Source: Nitratireductor aquibiodomus NL21 = JCM 21793 (lineage in GTDB: Bacteria; Pseudomonadota; Alphaproteobacteria; Rhizobiales; Rhizobiaceae). From it: DNA of 40,247 nt. The stretch covers positions 1-40,247 of the forward strand of contig NZ_BAMP01000034.1 in assembly GCF_000615975.1 (NCBI RefSeq), read 5' to 3'. This document shows positions 1 through 8,726 of the stretch, in pieces; position 1 is the stretch's first letter, and each line of letters starts with the position of its first letter. A model generated the notes under the pieces. The model was not told the DNA's origin and did not search any database. It was given only the letters and a program-made list of their open reading frames with translations. The translations under genes and the position numbers were made by a program.

Positions 1-677
1 CGGTCGCCGACCTTTCGGGCCAGCCGCGCGGCACGATCCGCGTCACCGCGCCGCTCGGCATCGGCAAGCGGCTCATCGCCAGCGGCATCCCCGAATTTCG
101 TGACCGATATCCCGAGATCGAGGTTCGCTTAAGACTTTCAGACCATGAGGTGGACATGATGCGCGAGGGCATCGACGTTGCCTTCAAGCTTGGGATTCTC
201 GAGAACTCCTCGTTCCGCATGCGCGGCATCTTGGATTGCGAGCGCGTTCTGGCGGCAGCGCCCGATTATCTGCAACGACGCGGCGAACCGAAGACGCCCG
301 AAGCGCTGATCGATGAGCGGCACGATTGCCTGATGCTGCGCTTTCCCGGTGCGCGCGAGCATTTCTGGATGCTGCAGACGCCGGAGGGCGCGCGGAAATT
401 CGAGGTTGGCGGCCCGTTCGATTCCGACGATGGCGACGTGATCACCGACTGGGCCCTTGCCGGGCGCGGCATCGTCAACAAGCCCCGCTTCGAGATCGGG
501 CCATTTCTGCGCGACGGGCGGCTTCGGGTGGTTTTGCCCAACACGCCGCCTGTGCCGGTGAAGCTTGCGGCGCTCTACCCGCACAAGAAGTTTCAGGACC
601 CGAAAGTGCGGTTGCTGGTGGATTTCATGGCAAGCCGTTGCCAGAAGATGATCGGCGAGACCCTGTCGGAGCAATAA
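1..677 (+). CDS. LysR-family transcriptional regulator, 3' part (5' end outside window)
   Basis: The frame is open from base 3 to a TAA at 675-677, giving about 224 residues with no start in the window. The visible part is the substrate-binding domain of a LysR-type regulator: it opens with a RGTIRVTAPLGIGKRLI stretch typical of the first strand of that domain, followed by FRDRYPEIEVRLRLSDHEVDM and, further on, GRGIVNKPRF. The helix-turn-helix part would lie upstream of base 1. The gene ends three bases before the convergent brnA stop codon, so no terminator fits between them. Its target cannot be told from this fragment. The purine genes are nearby, but the toxin-antitoxin pair lies in between, so a regulatory link is only a guess. 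Confidence 0.85.
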   Translation, partial: VADLSGQPRGTIRVTAPLGIGKRLIASGIPEFRDRYPEIEVRLRLSDHEVDMMREGIDVAFKLGILENSSFRMRGILDCERVLAAAPDYLQRRGEPKTPEALIDERHDCLMLRFPGAREHFWMLQTPEGARKFEVGGPFDSDDGDVITDWALAGRGIVNKPRFEIGPFLRDGRLRVVLPNTPPVPVKLAALYPHKKFQDPKVRLLVDFMASRCQKMIGETLSEQ

Positions 678-680
678 TGG

Positions 681-938
681 TCAGCCCGCACGCAGGCTTT
701 CCAGACCGCGTTGAACAAGCTCGCGCATGAGCCGCTGATAGGGAACGCCGCGCTTCTTCGCCTCAGCCTTCACGGCATCCAACTGGCTATGCGGCATGCG
801 CATATTCACCCTCGCCGCCTTGTTCTCGAACTCGAAACCGGCGGGTTTGAACGCACCAAAATCCAGATCGGACAGATCCTGAACGAGAAAGTCTTCCGCA
901 TCCTTATCGGTTTTCAGTTTGGGAACGCTGCGTTTCAT
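681..938 (-). CDS. brnA: BrnA-family antitoxin (ribbon-helix-helix)
   Basis: This 85-residue protein has an acidic N-terminal half (about residues 10-40), which in this family binds the toxin. The C-terminal half (about 43-82, ARVNMRMPHSQLDAVKAEAK then RGVPYQRLMRELVQRGL) reads as a ribbon-helix-helix DNA-binding fold. The start at 938 is supported by a near-perfect Shine-Dalgarno sequence, AAGGAGGTG, just upstream and lying inside the end of brnT. The gene overlaps the toxin gene by 35 bases in the toxin-first order usual for BrnTA. In the known family BrnA neutralises BrnT, and the complex represses its own promoter. The assignment rests on size, order and motif and not on a database search. 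Confidence 0.82.
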   Translation of the reverse strand: MKRSVPKLKTDKDAEDFLVQDLSDLDFGAFKPAGFEFENKAARVNMRMPHSQLDAVKAEAKKRGVPYQRLMRELVQRGLESLRAG

Positions 939-1212
939 AGCGTTTCACCTCCTTGGCATGCATGTAGCGCGCTGTGATGGGACGGATAAGACGCTGCCCA
1001 TCGACAACCCGAAAGGTCACGCCTATGAACATGGGGCGGCCCTGCCGGTTGCGTCCTATGACGATGTAGCGGTCTTCCGGCCCGGAGTGTGCGGGATCAG
1101 GCGCAATCAACGGGTCATGAAGAAGCGCATGTTCGATCTCATTCTTCGAGACACCGTGCTTTGCACATTTCGGCCAGTTTCCAGCATCCCAGTCAAAGCC
1201 CGCGACCTTCAT
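904..1212 (-). CDS. brnT: BrnT-family toxin (ribonuclease)
   Basis: This 102-residue protein opens with FDWDAGNWPKCAKHGVSKNE, the hallmark N-terminus of BrnT toxins (F-D/E-W-D, then N/K spacing, then KHGVS). It continues with a DRYIVIGRNRQGRPMFIGVTFR core and ends in RPITARYMHAKEVKRYE, which carries the conserved C-terminal R-A-R/Y pattern. Known BrnT proteins are RelE-fold endoribonucleases that block translation under stress. The ATG at 1212 has no Shine-Dalgarno sequence. It lies about seven bases from a candidate -10 box, so the mRNA may be leaderless. The module sits directly behind xdhC, with its -35 box overlapping the xdhC stop codon, as if inserted at the end of that operon. Confidence 0.85.
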   Translation of the reverse strand: MKVAGFDWDAGNWPKCAKHGVSKNEIEHALLHDPLIAPDPAHSGPEDRYIVIGRNRQGRPMFIGVTFRVVDGQRLIRPITARYMHAKEVKRYETQRSQTENR

Positions 1213-1218
1213 TCATGA

Positions 1219-1248
1219 AGTATGTAAGTTTGTACACACAAATGTCAA
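1219..1248 (-). promoter_or_regulatory. Promoter and candidate autoregulatory operator of brnTA
   Basis: On the minus strand a perfect -35 TTGACA (1243-1248) and a -10 CATACT (1219-1224, four of six consensus bases) are separated by 18 bases. The spacer holds an inverted repeat, TTTGT-acac-ACAAA on the plus strand (1229-1242), placed where a ribbon-helix-helix repressor would block RNA polymerase. Autorepression by BrnA is established for the family; that this palindrome is the site is inferred. Confidence 0.6.
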
Positions 1249-2063
1249 TATGAATGCAAAGCCACCAGTATCTCCGCAGCCGCCATCGCCGCGATGACGA
1301 CGGGGCGTTTGTCGTGTACGGCATCGCCGCCGATGGGGGTGACGAGCCTGGAAAGGCGGGCTTCATCGCCGCCATTCTTGAGATACCAGCTTTTGAAGGT
1401 CACGCGCTTGGTCTTCGAGCCGATCATGCCCACATAGGCAGCATCGGCGCGCGCAAGGGCTTCCGCGACCAACAGGAAATCGAGCGCGTGATCGTGCGTG
1501 AGGATCACGAAGGCGGTTCCGGCGGGGGCGTCACGCACCGCCTCTTCCGGCAGGGCTGCAAGGCGTGTTTCCACATCCGCCGGAAAACCCTCAAGCGCCT
1601 CCTTGCGGGTCTCGACCACCAGAACACGCACGGGCAGCGGGTCGAGCGCGGCCGCCAGCGCATGGCCGACATGCCCCCCGCCAAACAGGATCACATGCGG
1701 AAAGGCGCTTGCCTCATCGCCGGCGCGCTTCACAAGCGCCGTGCGCTCCGCCTGATCCAGAAGGCGAATGTCAAGCGCCACCCGGCCACCGCAGCACTGG
1801 CCGATTTCCGGCCCAAGCGGAATGTCGAGAGCGCCATTTGCGAGATTGTCCGAGATGAGCTCACGCGCTTTGGCAATCGCTATGAATTCGAGCTGACCGC
1901 CACCGATGGTGCCGAAAATCGATTCGGGCGAAACCAGCATCCACGCGCCCTCCTCGCGCGGGGTGGAGCCCTTCGCCTCGCGCACCTCGACGAGAGCGAC
2001 GGAAAGCGAGGCTTGCAGGAAGGCCCTGAGGGCAACAGTTGAATCGGTCATCGGTGCGGCCAT
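1245..2063 (-). CDS. xdhC: Xanthine dehydrogenase accessory protein XdhC
   Basis: The product is about 272 residues and belongs to the XdhC/CoxI family. These proteins bind the molybdenum cofactor, promote its sulfuration and hand it to the xanthine dehydrogenase large subunit. Visible marks are the N-terminal VREAKGSTPREEGAWMLV and FGTIGGGQLE stretches, the GQCCGG motif, the Rossmann-type FGGGHVGHAL, and YVGMIGSKTKR near the C-terminus. The frame is open further upstream, but that part is low-complexity and lies inside xdhB. I choose the ATG at 2063 because AGGA lies about nine bases before it and it starts 17 bases after the xdhB stop; ATG 2051 is an alternative. It is the last gene of uraH-xdhA-xdhB-xdhC. 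Confidence 0.9.
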   Translation of the reverse strand: MAAPMTDSTVALRAFLQASLSVALVEVREAKGSTPREEGAWMLVSPESIFGTIGGGQLEFIAIAKARELISDNLANGALDIPLGPEIGQCCGGRVALDIRLLDQAERTALVKRAGDEASAFPHVILFGGGHVGHALAAALDPLPVRVLVVETRKEALEGFPADVETRLAALPEEAVRDAPAGTAFVILTHDHALDFLLVAEALARADAAYVGMIGSKTKRVTFKSWYLKNGGDEARLSRLVTPIGGDAVHDKRPVVIAAMAAAEILVALHSY

Positions 2064-2080
2064 ATCAGTAGGTCCTGGCC

Positions 2081-4423
2081 CTAGCGCGCGCCTTCCGCCC
2101 GGACCCACTCCACCGCCATCAACACACGCTCGGGCGTGGCCGGCGCATCGAGACGCGGGCAGACCTTGTGATCGGCAACACTCGCCACCGCATCGGACAG
2201 CGCATGAAGCACACACATGGCGAGCATGAAAGGCGGCTCGCCCACGGCCTTTGAACGGTGCACCGTCGGTTCTGCGTTTTCCGCCCAGTCGGCAAGCGCC
2301 ACGTTGAACACTTTCGGCCGGTCGGATGCGAGCGGGATCTTGTAGGTGGAAGGCGCATGGGTCCGAAGCCGCCCCTTGCCGTCCCAGACCAGTTCTTCGG
2401 TCGTCAGCCAGCCCATGCCCTGAATGAAGCCGCCCTCGATCTGGCCAATGTCGATGGCGCGGTTCAGCGAGCGGCCTGTCTCATGCAGGATATCGACGCG
2501 CTCGACCAGATATTCGCCGGTCAGCGTGTCGATGGAAACCTCGGCACAGGCGGCGCCATAGGCGAAGTAATAGAAAGGCCGCCCCTGACCCTTGTCGCGA
2601 TCCCAGTGGATCTTCGGCGTCTTGTAGAAACCGGCTGCCGAAAGCTGGATGCGGGCCATATAGGCCTCGCGGATGAGGTCGGCAAAGGGGATTTCGCGGT
2701 TGCCGATGCGCACGCGGTCCGGCAGGAACACGACCTGATCCTTCGGCACGTCATGGGCTTCGGACGCGAAGTCGATCAGCCGGGTCTTGATCTGCCGCGC
2801 CGCATCCTGCGCGGCCATGCCGTTCAGATCGGAACCGGAGGAGGCCGCTGTAGCGGACGTGTTGGGCACCTTGCCGGTGGTCGTGGCGGTGATTTTCACC
2901 TGATCGATGTCGATCTGGAATTCTTCGGCCACCACCTGCGCCACCTTGGTGTAGAGCCCCTGCCCCATCTCGGTGCCGCCATGGTTCAGATGCACGGAGC
3001 CATCCGTATAGACATGCACCAGCGCGCCGGCCTGGTTGAAATGCGTGGCCGTGAAGGAGATGCCGAATTTGACCGGCGTCAGCGCAAGCCCGCGCTTGAT
3101 GACCGGGCTTCTCGCATTGAAGGCCGCGATCTCACGCCGCCGGGCGGCATAATCCGCGCTTGCCTCCAGTTCGGCGATCACCCGTTCGGCAACATTGTCC
3201 TCCACCGTCTGGTGATAGGGTGTGACGTTGCGGTCGTCGGTGCCGTAGAGATTTTTCTTGCGGATTTCGAGCGGGTCCTTGCCCAGCGCAAAAGCCACCT
3301 CGTCGATGATACGCTCCGCACCCACCATGCCCTGCGGCCCACCGAAACCGCGAAACGCGGTGTTGGACACGGTGTTGGTGTAAAGCGGGCGCGAGACGGC
3401 CCGCGCGGCGGGGTAGAAATACGCGTTGTCGCAGTGAAACAGCGCCCGGTCGGTCACCGGGCCGGAGAGATCGGCCGCATAGCCGCAGCGCGCGGCATAG
3501 GTGAAATCGACGCCGAGAATGCCGCCATCGTCATCGAAGCCGACCTCATAGTCGATCAGGAAGTCGTGGCGCTTGCCGGTCGCCGTCATGTCGTCGTCGC
3601 GGTCGGGACGCAGCTTGACGGGACGGTTCAGCTTCTTGGCGGCGATTGCCGAAATCACCGCGAACAGATTGGCCTGCGTTTCCTTGCCGCCGAACCCGCC
3701 GCCCATGCGCCGCACCTCGATGGTGACGGCGTGGGAGGAAACGCCCAGCGCATGCGCCACCATGTGCTGCACCTCGCTCGGGTGCTGGGTGGAGGAAAAA
3801 ACGGTCACGTCGCCATCCTCGCCCGGCATGGCGAAGGCGATTTGCCCTTCCAGATAGAAATGGTCCTGCCCGCCAACCCGCATCTGGCCCTTGATGGAAT
3901 GCGGGGCGGCGTCGATGGCCGCGGCACTGTCGCCGCGCTCAAGCCTCAGCGGTGCGGTGACAAGCCGCGCATCGGCGCCCGCATCGGCAATGTCGATCAA
4001 CGCGGGTTCTTCCGCATAGTCGATCTTCGCCAGACGGCAGGCGCGCCGCGCCGCATCGCGCGTTTCGGCAATGACGGCAAAGACCGGTTGGCCGAAGAAC
4101 TGGACCCGGTCACTGGCTAGAATGGGTTCGTCATGCAGACCCGTGGGGCTGATGTCGTTTTCGCCGGGAATGTCGTCTGCTGTCAGAACGGTGACGACAC
4201 CCGGCGCGGCGCGCACCTTCGAGAGGTCCATGCTCGTGATCGTGCCATGCGCCACTTCGGCAAGGCCGAGGCAGGCATGCAGCGTGCCTGCCGGTTCCGC
4301 CATGTCGTCGATATAGACCGCCTCGCCACTGACATGCTTGTGCGCGGAATCGTGCTTCTGGTCGCTGGCGACGCCGCCGGTGATCCTCACCTTTCCGGGA
4401 TCAAGCGTTTCGTGCCGTGTCAT
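2081..4423 (-). CDS. xdhB: Xanthine dehydrogenase, molybdopterin-binding subunit
   Basis: This 780-residue subunit carries the molybdenum active site that hydroxylates hypoxanthine to xanthine and xanthine to urate. Motifs in order are HKHVSGEAVYIDD near the N-terminus, MGGGFGGKE (the molybdopterin-contacting glycine-rich loop), FRGFGGPQG, the ATTTGKVPNTSATAASSGSD stretch, and SKAVGEPPFML near the C-terminus. The glutamate of the last motif is the expected catalytic base. The length is normal for the bacterial split enzyme. The start ATG lies just after the xdhA stop at 4426, so the two subunits are probably translated together. The frame is intact, unlike many genes in this window. Confidence 0.95.
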   Translation of the reverse strand: MTRHETLDPGKVRITGGVASDQKHDSAHKHVSGEAVYIDDMAEPAGTLHACLGLAEVAHGTITSMDLSKVRAAPGVVTVLTADDIPGENDISPTGLHDEPILASDRVQFFGQPVFAVIAETRDAARRACRLAKIDYAEEPALIDIADAGADARLVTAPLRLERGDSAAAIDAAPHSIKGQMRVGGQDHFYLEGQIAFAMPGEDGDVTVFSSTQHPSEVQHMVAHALGVSSHAVTIEVRRMGGGFGGKETQANLFAVISAIAAKKLNRPVKLRPDRDDDMTATGKRHDFLIDYEVGFDDDGGILGVDFTYAARCGYAADLSGPVTDRALFHCDNAYFYPAARAVSRPLYTNTVSNTAFRGFGGPQGMVGAERIIDEVAFALGKDPLEIRKKNLYGTDDRNVTPYHQTVEDNVAERVIAELEASADYAARRREIAAFNARSPVIKRGLALTPVKFGISFTATHFNQAGALVHVYTDGSVHLNHGGTEMGQGLYTKVAQVVAEEFQIDIDQVKITATTTGKVPNTSATAASSGSDLNGMAAQDAARQIKTRLIDFASEAHDVPKDQVVFLPDRVRIGNREIPFADLIREAYMARIQLSAAGFYKTPKIHWDRDKGQGRPFYYFAYGAACAEVSIDTLTGEYLVERVDILHETGRSLNRAIDIGQIEGGFIQGMGWLTTEELVWDGKGRLRTHAPSTYKIPLASDRPKVFNVALADWAENAEPTVHRSKAVGEPPFMLAMCVLHALSDAVASVADHKVCPRLDAPATPERVLMAVEWVRAEGAR

Positions 4424-4425
4424 GA

Positions 4426-5889
4426 TCAGGCCGCCTCATATCTGGAGAGGTTTGCCGAGCCGCCCGTGCTTTCAACGTAGAAGCGGCGGAGCAGGTTCTT
4501 CGCCGCCATCATGCGATAGTCGGCGGAGGCGCGCATATCGCTGATCGGCTGGAAATCTCTCTCATAGGCCGAAAGTGCTGCCTCGACGGTTTCCTGCGTC
4601 CACGGCTTTCCGACAAGCGCTTTCTCAACCGATTTTGCGCGCTTTGGCGTCGCCGCCATGCCGCCATAGGCGATGCGGGCGGCTTCAACCCGGCCATCGG
4701 CGATCCGCAGATCGAAAGCGCCCAGAACCGCCGTGATGTCTTCATCGCGGCGCTTGGAGATTTTCCAGACCGCGAAACGGGAGGCCGCATCGGGCACCGG
4801 CACATGCACAGCCTCGACGAACTCGCCGGGCGCGCGGTCCTGTTTGCCATAGTCGACGAAGAAATCTTCCAGTGGAATCCTGCGGCGGGTATTGCCCTTG
4901 CGCAGCGTAAGGGTTGCGCCAAGGGCGATCAATGGCGGAGGTGTATCACCGATGGGCGAGCCGTTGGCGATGTTCCCGCCAATGGTGCCCATATTGCGCA
5001 CCTGCTCGCCACCGATGCGGTCGATCAGCGCGCCAAGTGGAGGGATGCGCTTTGCCAAAAGCGCGAACGCATCGGAATAGCTGACGCCAGCACCGATGTG
5101 GATTGCGCCATTCTCTTCCCCAATATCGCGCAATTCATCGAGCCCGCCAATGAACACCACCGGCGCAATCTCGCGCATGAATTTCGTGACCCAGAGCCCC
5201 ACATCCGTAGCACCGGCAACGATGGTGGCCTTTGGCTCGGCTTCGAGAATCGCTGCGAAATCGTCGACATTTGCGGGAATAAGCAGGCGGTCCTGGGCGG
5301 AACCGATCTCCACCCTTGCGCCATCCTTCATCTGGTTGAGCGCGGCGATGACCGCAGCACGCTCCGTCGCCAACGGATCCGACATCGCATTACCATAGGT
5401 GGAGGCGGCCAGCGCGGCGCGCACAATGGGTTCATAGCCAGTGCAGCGGCAGAGATTGCCTTGCAGTGCCTTTTCGACAGCGCGCTCGGTGGGCTGCGGT
5501 TCGCGCATCCAGAGCGCGTAAAGCGACATGACGAAGCCCGGTGTGCAAAATCCGCATTGCGAACCGTGATAATCGACCATCGCCTGCTGCACCGGATGCA
5601 GACTGCCATCGGCGCGTTTCAGATGCTCCACCGTCACCACATGGCAGGCATCAAGCGAACCGAGGAAACGAATGCAGGCATTGACGCTCTCATAAACGAG
5701 TTCGCCCTTGCGCAGCCGCCCGACAAGAACGGTGCAGGCGCCGCAATCGCCTTCCGCGCAGCCTTCCTTGGTGCCTGTCAGACGCTGGCGCAGGCGCAGA
5801 TAATCGAGGAGCGTTTCGTCCGGGCGGGCATTGCCCAGCGCCACCGGCGTGCCGTTCAACAGAAAGCGGATTTCAGAACGCGCTTTCAT
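4426..5889 (-). CDS. xdhA: Xanthine dehydrogenase small subunit (2Fe-2S and FAD domains)
   Basis: This 487-residue protein passes electrons from the molybdenum site of XdhB through two 2Fe-2S clusters and FAD to NAD+. The N-terminal ferredoxin-like domain has cysteines 44, 49 and 52 (EGCAEGDCGACT) and 72. The second cluster domain has C112/C115 (QCGFC) and C147/C149 (LCRC). The middle part holds the FAD-binding signatures ATIVAGATDVG and GGNIANGSPIGDTPP. Its ATG shares a base with the uraH stop (TGATG), so the two are translationally coupled. Length and domain order are those of the usual proteobacterial XdhA. Confidence 0.95.
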   Translation of the reverse strand: MKARSEIRFLLNGTPVALGNARPDETLLDYLRLRQRLTGTKEGCAEGDCGACTVLVGRLRKGELVYESVNACIRFLGSLDACHVVTVEHLKRADGSLHPVQQAMVDYHGSQCGFCTPGFVMSLYALWMREPQPTERAVEKALQGNLCRCTGYEPIVRAALAASTYGNAMSDPLATERAAVIAALNQMKDGARVEIGSAQDRLLIPANVDDFAAILEAEPKATIVAGATDVGLWVTKFMREIAPVVFIGGLDELRDIGEENGAIHIGAGVSYSDAFALLAKRIPPLGALIDRIGGEQVRNMGTIGGNIANGSPIGDTPPPLIALGATLTLRKGNTRRRIPLEDFFVDYGKQDRAPGEFVEAVHVPVPDAASRFAVWKISKRRDEDITAVLGAFDLRIADGRVEAARIAYGGMAATPKRAKSVEKALVGKPWTQETVEAALSAYERDFQPISDMRASADYRMMAAKNLLRRFYVESTGGSANLSRYEAA

Positions 5890-6254
5890 CAGCTTCCCCT
5901 GTAGGTGGAGTAGCCATAGGGCGAGAGAAGCAATGGCACATGATAATGCGCCTGCTCGGCCATGCCAAAGCGGATCGGCACCTGATCGAGAAAGGCCGGG
6001 GCCGGTAGATCGGCACCGTGGGCCCGCAGATAGGCGCCGGCCTCAAACACCAGTTCATAAAAACCCGTGCGAAACGCCTCACCTTCAAGCAGCGGCGCAT
6101 CGCAGCGACCATCGCTGTTGGTTGTGAACGTCTTCACATGGGTGCGCGTCTCGCCCTCCAGACGATAGAGCGCGATCTCCAGCCCTCCCGCCGGTCTTCC
6201 GCTGGCGGTGTCCAGCACATGGGTCGTCAGACGGCCCTCACCCGCATTGCTCAT
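5889..6254 (-). CDS. uraH: 5-hydroxyisourate hydrolase
   Basis: This 121-residue transthyretin-like protein hydrolyses 5-hydroxyisourate, the first product of urate oxidation, to OHCU. The family marks are clear: [13 protein letters not shown] at the N-terminus with the active-site histidine at position 12, [19 protein letters not shown] at the C-terminus, and the terminal Tyr-Arg-Gly-Ser that defines hydroxyisourate hydrolases within the transthyretin fold. It is the first gene of the leftward operon, facing puuE across 183 bases. The next pathway enzyme, OHCU decarboxylase, is encoded in the rightward unit, so co-regulation is likely. Confidence 0.95.
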   Translation of the reverse strand: MSNAGEGRLTTHVLDTASGRPAGGLEIALYRLEGETRTHVKTFTTNSDGRCDAPLLEGEAFRTGFYELVFEAGAYLRAHGADLPAPAFLDQVPIRFGMAEQAHYHVPLLLSPYGYSTYRGS

Positions 6255-6437
6255 GCGGCCTCCCTATCAATTCGCTCAAGCCACTTGCGCGTCTACCACT
6301 TGATTGTGGGGCAAATTGATTGCGAGCATAAGAGGACGCGCTAAGGAAGAACAACAAAACTCTTTCAAATTTTTCAGGAAAGTACCTCCCGCATTCCATC
6401 TATTATCCTTGCCAATGGCGAATTTCGGACAGATTGC
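6255..6437. promoter_or_regulatory. Divergent control region between uraH-xdh and puuE operons
   Basis: These 183 bases separate two operons of one pathway and should hold both promoters. A seven-base direct repeat, CCACTTG, occurs at 6281-6287 and 6296-6302, a period of 15 bases; the second copy is followed by a small inverted repeat CCAC-ttgatt-GTGG (6296-6309). A TATTAT that could serve as a -10 for puuE lies at 6401-6406, but no good -35 stands in front of it. The regulator is unknown. Confidence 0.4.
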
Positions 6438-7873
6438 ATGACCCGTTACCTGAGAAACATGACCGGCTATGGCCAGACCCCACCCAATGCTGACTGGCCC
6501 GGCGGCGCAAAAGTCGCGGTGCAGTTCGTCGTCAATTACGAGGAGGGCGGCGAAAACTGCATCCTGCATGGCGACGAGGCCTCGGAGGCCTTTCTTTCCG
6601 AAGTGGTGGGCGCGGCCCCTTGGCCCGGCATGCGCCACTGGAACATGGAATCTATCTATGAGTATGGCGCGCGCGCCGGGTTCTGGCGGCTCCACCGCAT
6701 GTTCACGGCAGCCGGCGTGCCGGTCACTGTTTTCGGCGTCGCTTCGGCGCTGGCCCGCAGCCCCGACCAGCTTGCCGCCATGCAGGACGGCGGCTGGGAA
6801 ATCGCCTCGCACGGTCTGAAATGGATCGACTACCGCGCCCACTCGGAAGAAAGCGAGCGCGCCGACCTTCTGGAAGCCATCCGGCTGCACACCGAAGTGG
6901 TGGGCGAGCGCCCGCGCGGCCTCTATCTCGGTCGCACCTCGGTCAATTCGGTGAAACTCGCCATCGAGGAAGGCGGGTTCGATTGGATTTCCGACACCTA
7001 TGACGACGACCTGCCCTACTGGATCGACCATGACGGACACGGGCACGGCACGCGGGCGCAACTGGCCATTCCCTATACACTCGACGCAAACGACATGCGC
7101 TTTGCCACCGCACAGGGTTTCAACTCTGGCGATCAGTTTTTCAGCTATCTGAAAGACGCTTTCGACACGCTCTATGCCGAGGGGGCTGCCGGTCGCCCGG
7201 CCATGATGAGCATCGGGCTTCACTGCCGCCTCATCGGCCGCCCGGGGCGCGCCGCGGCGCTTCAGCGCTTCATCGACTATGTGAAAAGCCACGACCATGT
7301 GTGGCTTGCAACGCGCGGCGAGATCGCCCGGCACTGGCGTGAGAAGCACCCTTATGAAGCGCCGGCGCTGCGCCCGTGCCGCATGAGCGAACCGGAATTC
7401 ATCGAGCGGTTCGGCAGCATCTACGAGCATTCGCCATGGATCGCCGAACGCGCGGTGAAGCTGGAGCTCGGCCCCGCGCATGACACGGCAGGCGGCCTTG
7501 CCAACGCGCTCGCCCGCGCCTTCCGTTCGGCCAGCGAAGGCGAACGCTTGGCGTTCTCAAAGCCCACCCGAACCTTGCCGGCAAGCTGGCGGCGGCCAAA
7601 AGGCTGACCGAGGAATCGAGCAAAGAGCAGGCTTCGGCAGGGCTCGATGCGCTTACCGACAGCGAGCGCGCACGCTTCACCGAACTCAACACCGCCTATA
7701 CGCAGAAATTCGGGTTTCCATTCATCATCGCCGTCAAGGACAACACCAGGGACAGCATTCTGAAGGCCTTCGAAACCCGGTTAGAGAACAGCCGCGACGA
7801 GGAATTCGCCACCGCCTGCCGGCAGGTGGAGCGGATCGCCCGGCTGCGGCTCAACGACATCCTCCCCGTGTGA
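6438..7873 (+). CDS. puuE: Allantoinase PuuE fused to OHCU decarboxylase UraD (frameshift in the UraD part)
   Basis: Residues 1 to about 310 are a PuuE-type allantoinase, a polysaccharide-deacetylase-fold enzyme that opens the allantoin ring; NYEEGGENCILHGD, GWEIASHGLKWIDYR and SIGLHCRLIGRPGR are typical. From about residue 318 (SEPEFIERFGSIYEHSPWIAE) a second domain begins, OHCU decarboxylase, which yields S-allantoin. The frame breaks near 7553: the original frame stops at 7607 after an off-family tail, but after adding one G the family sequence continues as LKAHPNLAGKLAAAK to a TGA at 7871-7873. The repaired fusion is 478 residues. PuuE-UraD fusions are known in related bacteria. I read the break as a missing base in the sequence. 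The start ATG has only a weak ribosome site. Confidence 0.85.
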
Positions 7874-7890
7874 AATCAGGACGAGACCAG

Positions 7891-8726
7891 ATGAACGCCC
7901 GCACCTATTACGCCCCGCATGGCGGGCATCCGCCGCAGACCCAGCTCCTGACTGACCGCGCGGTTCTGACGGACGCCTATGCGCTGATGCCGAAGGGCGT
8001 CATGCAGGACATCGTTACCAGCCTTTTGCCCTTCTGGGAGAAAACCCGCTGCTGGATCATCGCGCGGCCGCTTTCCGGTTTTGCGGAAACCTTTTCGCAG
8101 TACATCATGGAGGTTCAGCCCGGCGGCGGCAGCGACCGGGCCGAACTCGATGAGACCGCGGAAGGCGTGCTTTTCATCGTCGAGGGCGAGCTGACCGTCG
8201 AGATCGCCGGCGAGACGCACAAGATGACGCCCGGCGCTACGCCTATCTGCCGCCATCGAGCGGCTGGAGGGCGCACAACCGGGGCGATGCGCCCGCACGT
8301 TTCCACTGGGTCCGCAAGGCCTATGAGTCGGTCGAAGGCCTCGACGCGCCCGATCCGCTGTTCCTGAACGAAGCCGACATCGCGCCGTCCCCCATGCCGG
8401 GAACGGATGGGAAATGGGCAACGACGCGCTTCGTCGATCCGGCCGATCTGCGCCACGACATGCATGTGACCATTGTCACCCTGGAACCAGGTGCTGTGAT
8501 CCCCTTCGCCGAAACGCATGTCATGGAACACGGTCTCTATGTGCTGGAAGGCAAGGCTGTCTACCGGCTCAATCAGGACTGGGTGGAGGTGGAAGCGGGC
8601 GACTTCATGTGGCTGCGCGCCTTCTGCCCGCAGGCCTGCTATGCGGGCGGGCCAGGCAATTTCCGCTACCTGCTCTACAAGGACGTCAACCGGCACGCCA
8701 AACTCGCCGGCAGCTTCGCGCGATGA
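7891..8726 (+). CDS. (S)-ureidoglycine aminohydrolase, bicupin (frameshifted)
   Basis: The product converts S-ureidoglycine, formed from allantoate, into S-ureidoglycolate plus ammonia. The N-terminal part (TYYAPHGGHPPQTQLLTDRAV and IMEVQPGGGSDRAELDETAE, VLFIVEGELTVEI) is the first cupin. The C-terminal part (MHVTIVTLEPGAVIPFAETH, EHGLYVLEGKAVYRLNQDWV, GDFMWLRAFCPQ) is the second and holds the metal-binding residues in this family. The reading frame shifts near 8236; one extra G gives GGYAYLPPSSGWRAHN and a continuous 278-residue protein of normal length. The stop overlaps the allA start. The family is sometimes called UghA, UGlyAH or AllE. Confidence 0.87.

Noticed and set aside
2258..4120. 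A 620-codon open frame on the plus strand opposite xdhB
   Set aside because: It is an antisense shadow of a GC-rich gene; its sequence is rich in Arg, Gly and His without any family motif, and xdhB is fully convincing.
6401..6406. TATTAT as a puuE -10 box
   Set aside because: No acceptable -35 lies 16 to 18 bases upstream, so I did not call a promoter.
7480..8367. A 295-codon frame across the puuE-uraD end and the ureidoglycine aminohydrolase
   Set aside because: It is a composite: off-frame through uraD, then the true aminohydrolase N-terminus from 7891, then off-frame again after the break near 8236.
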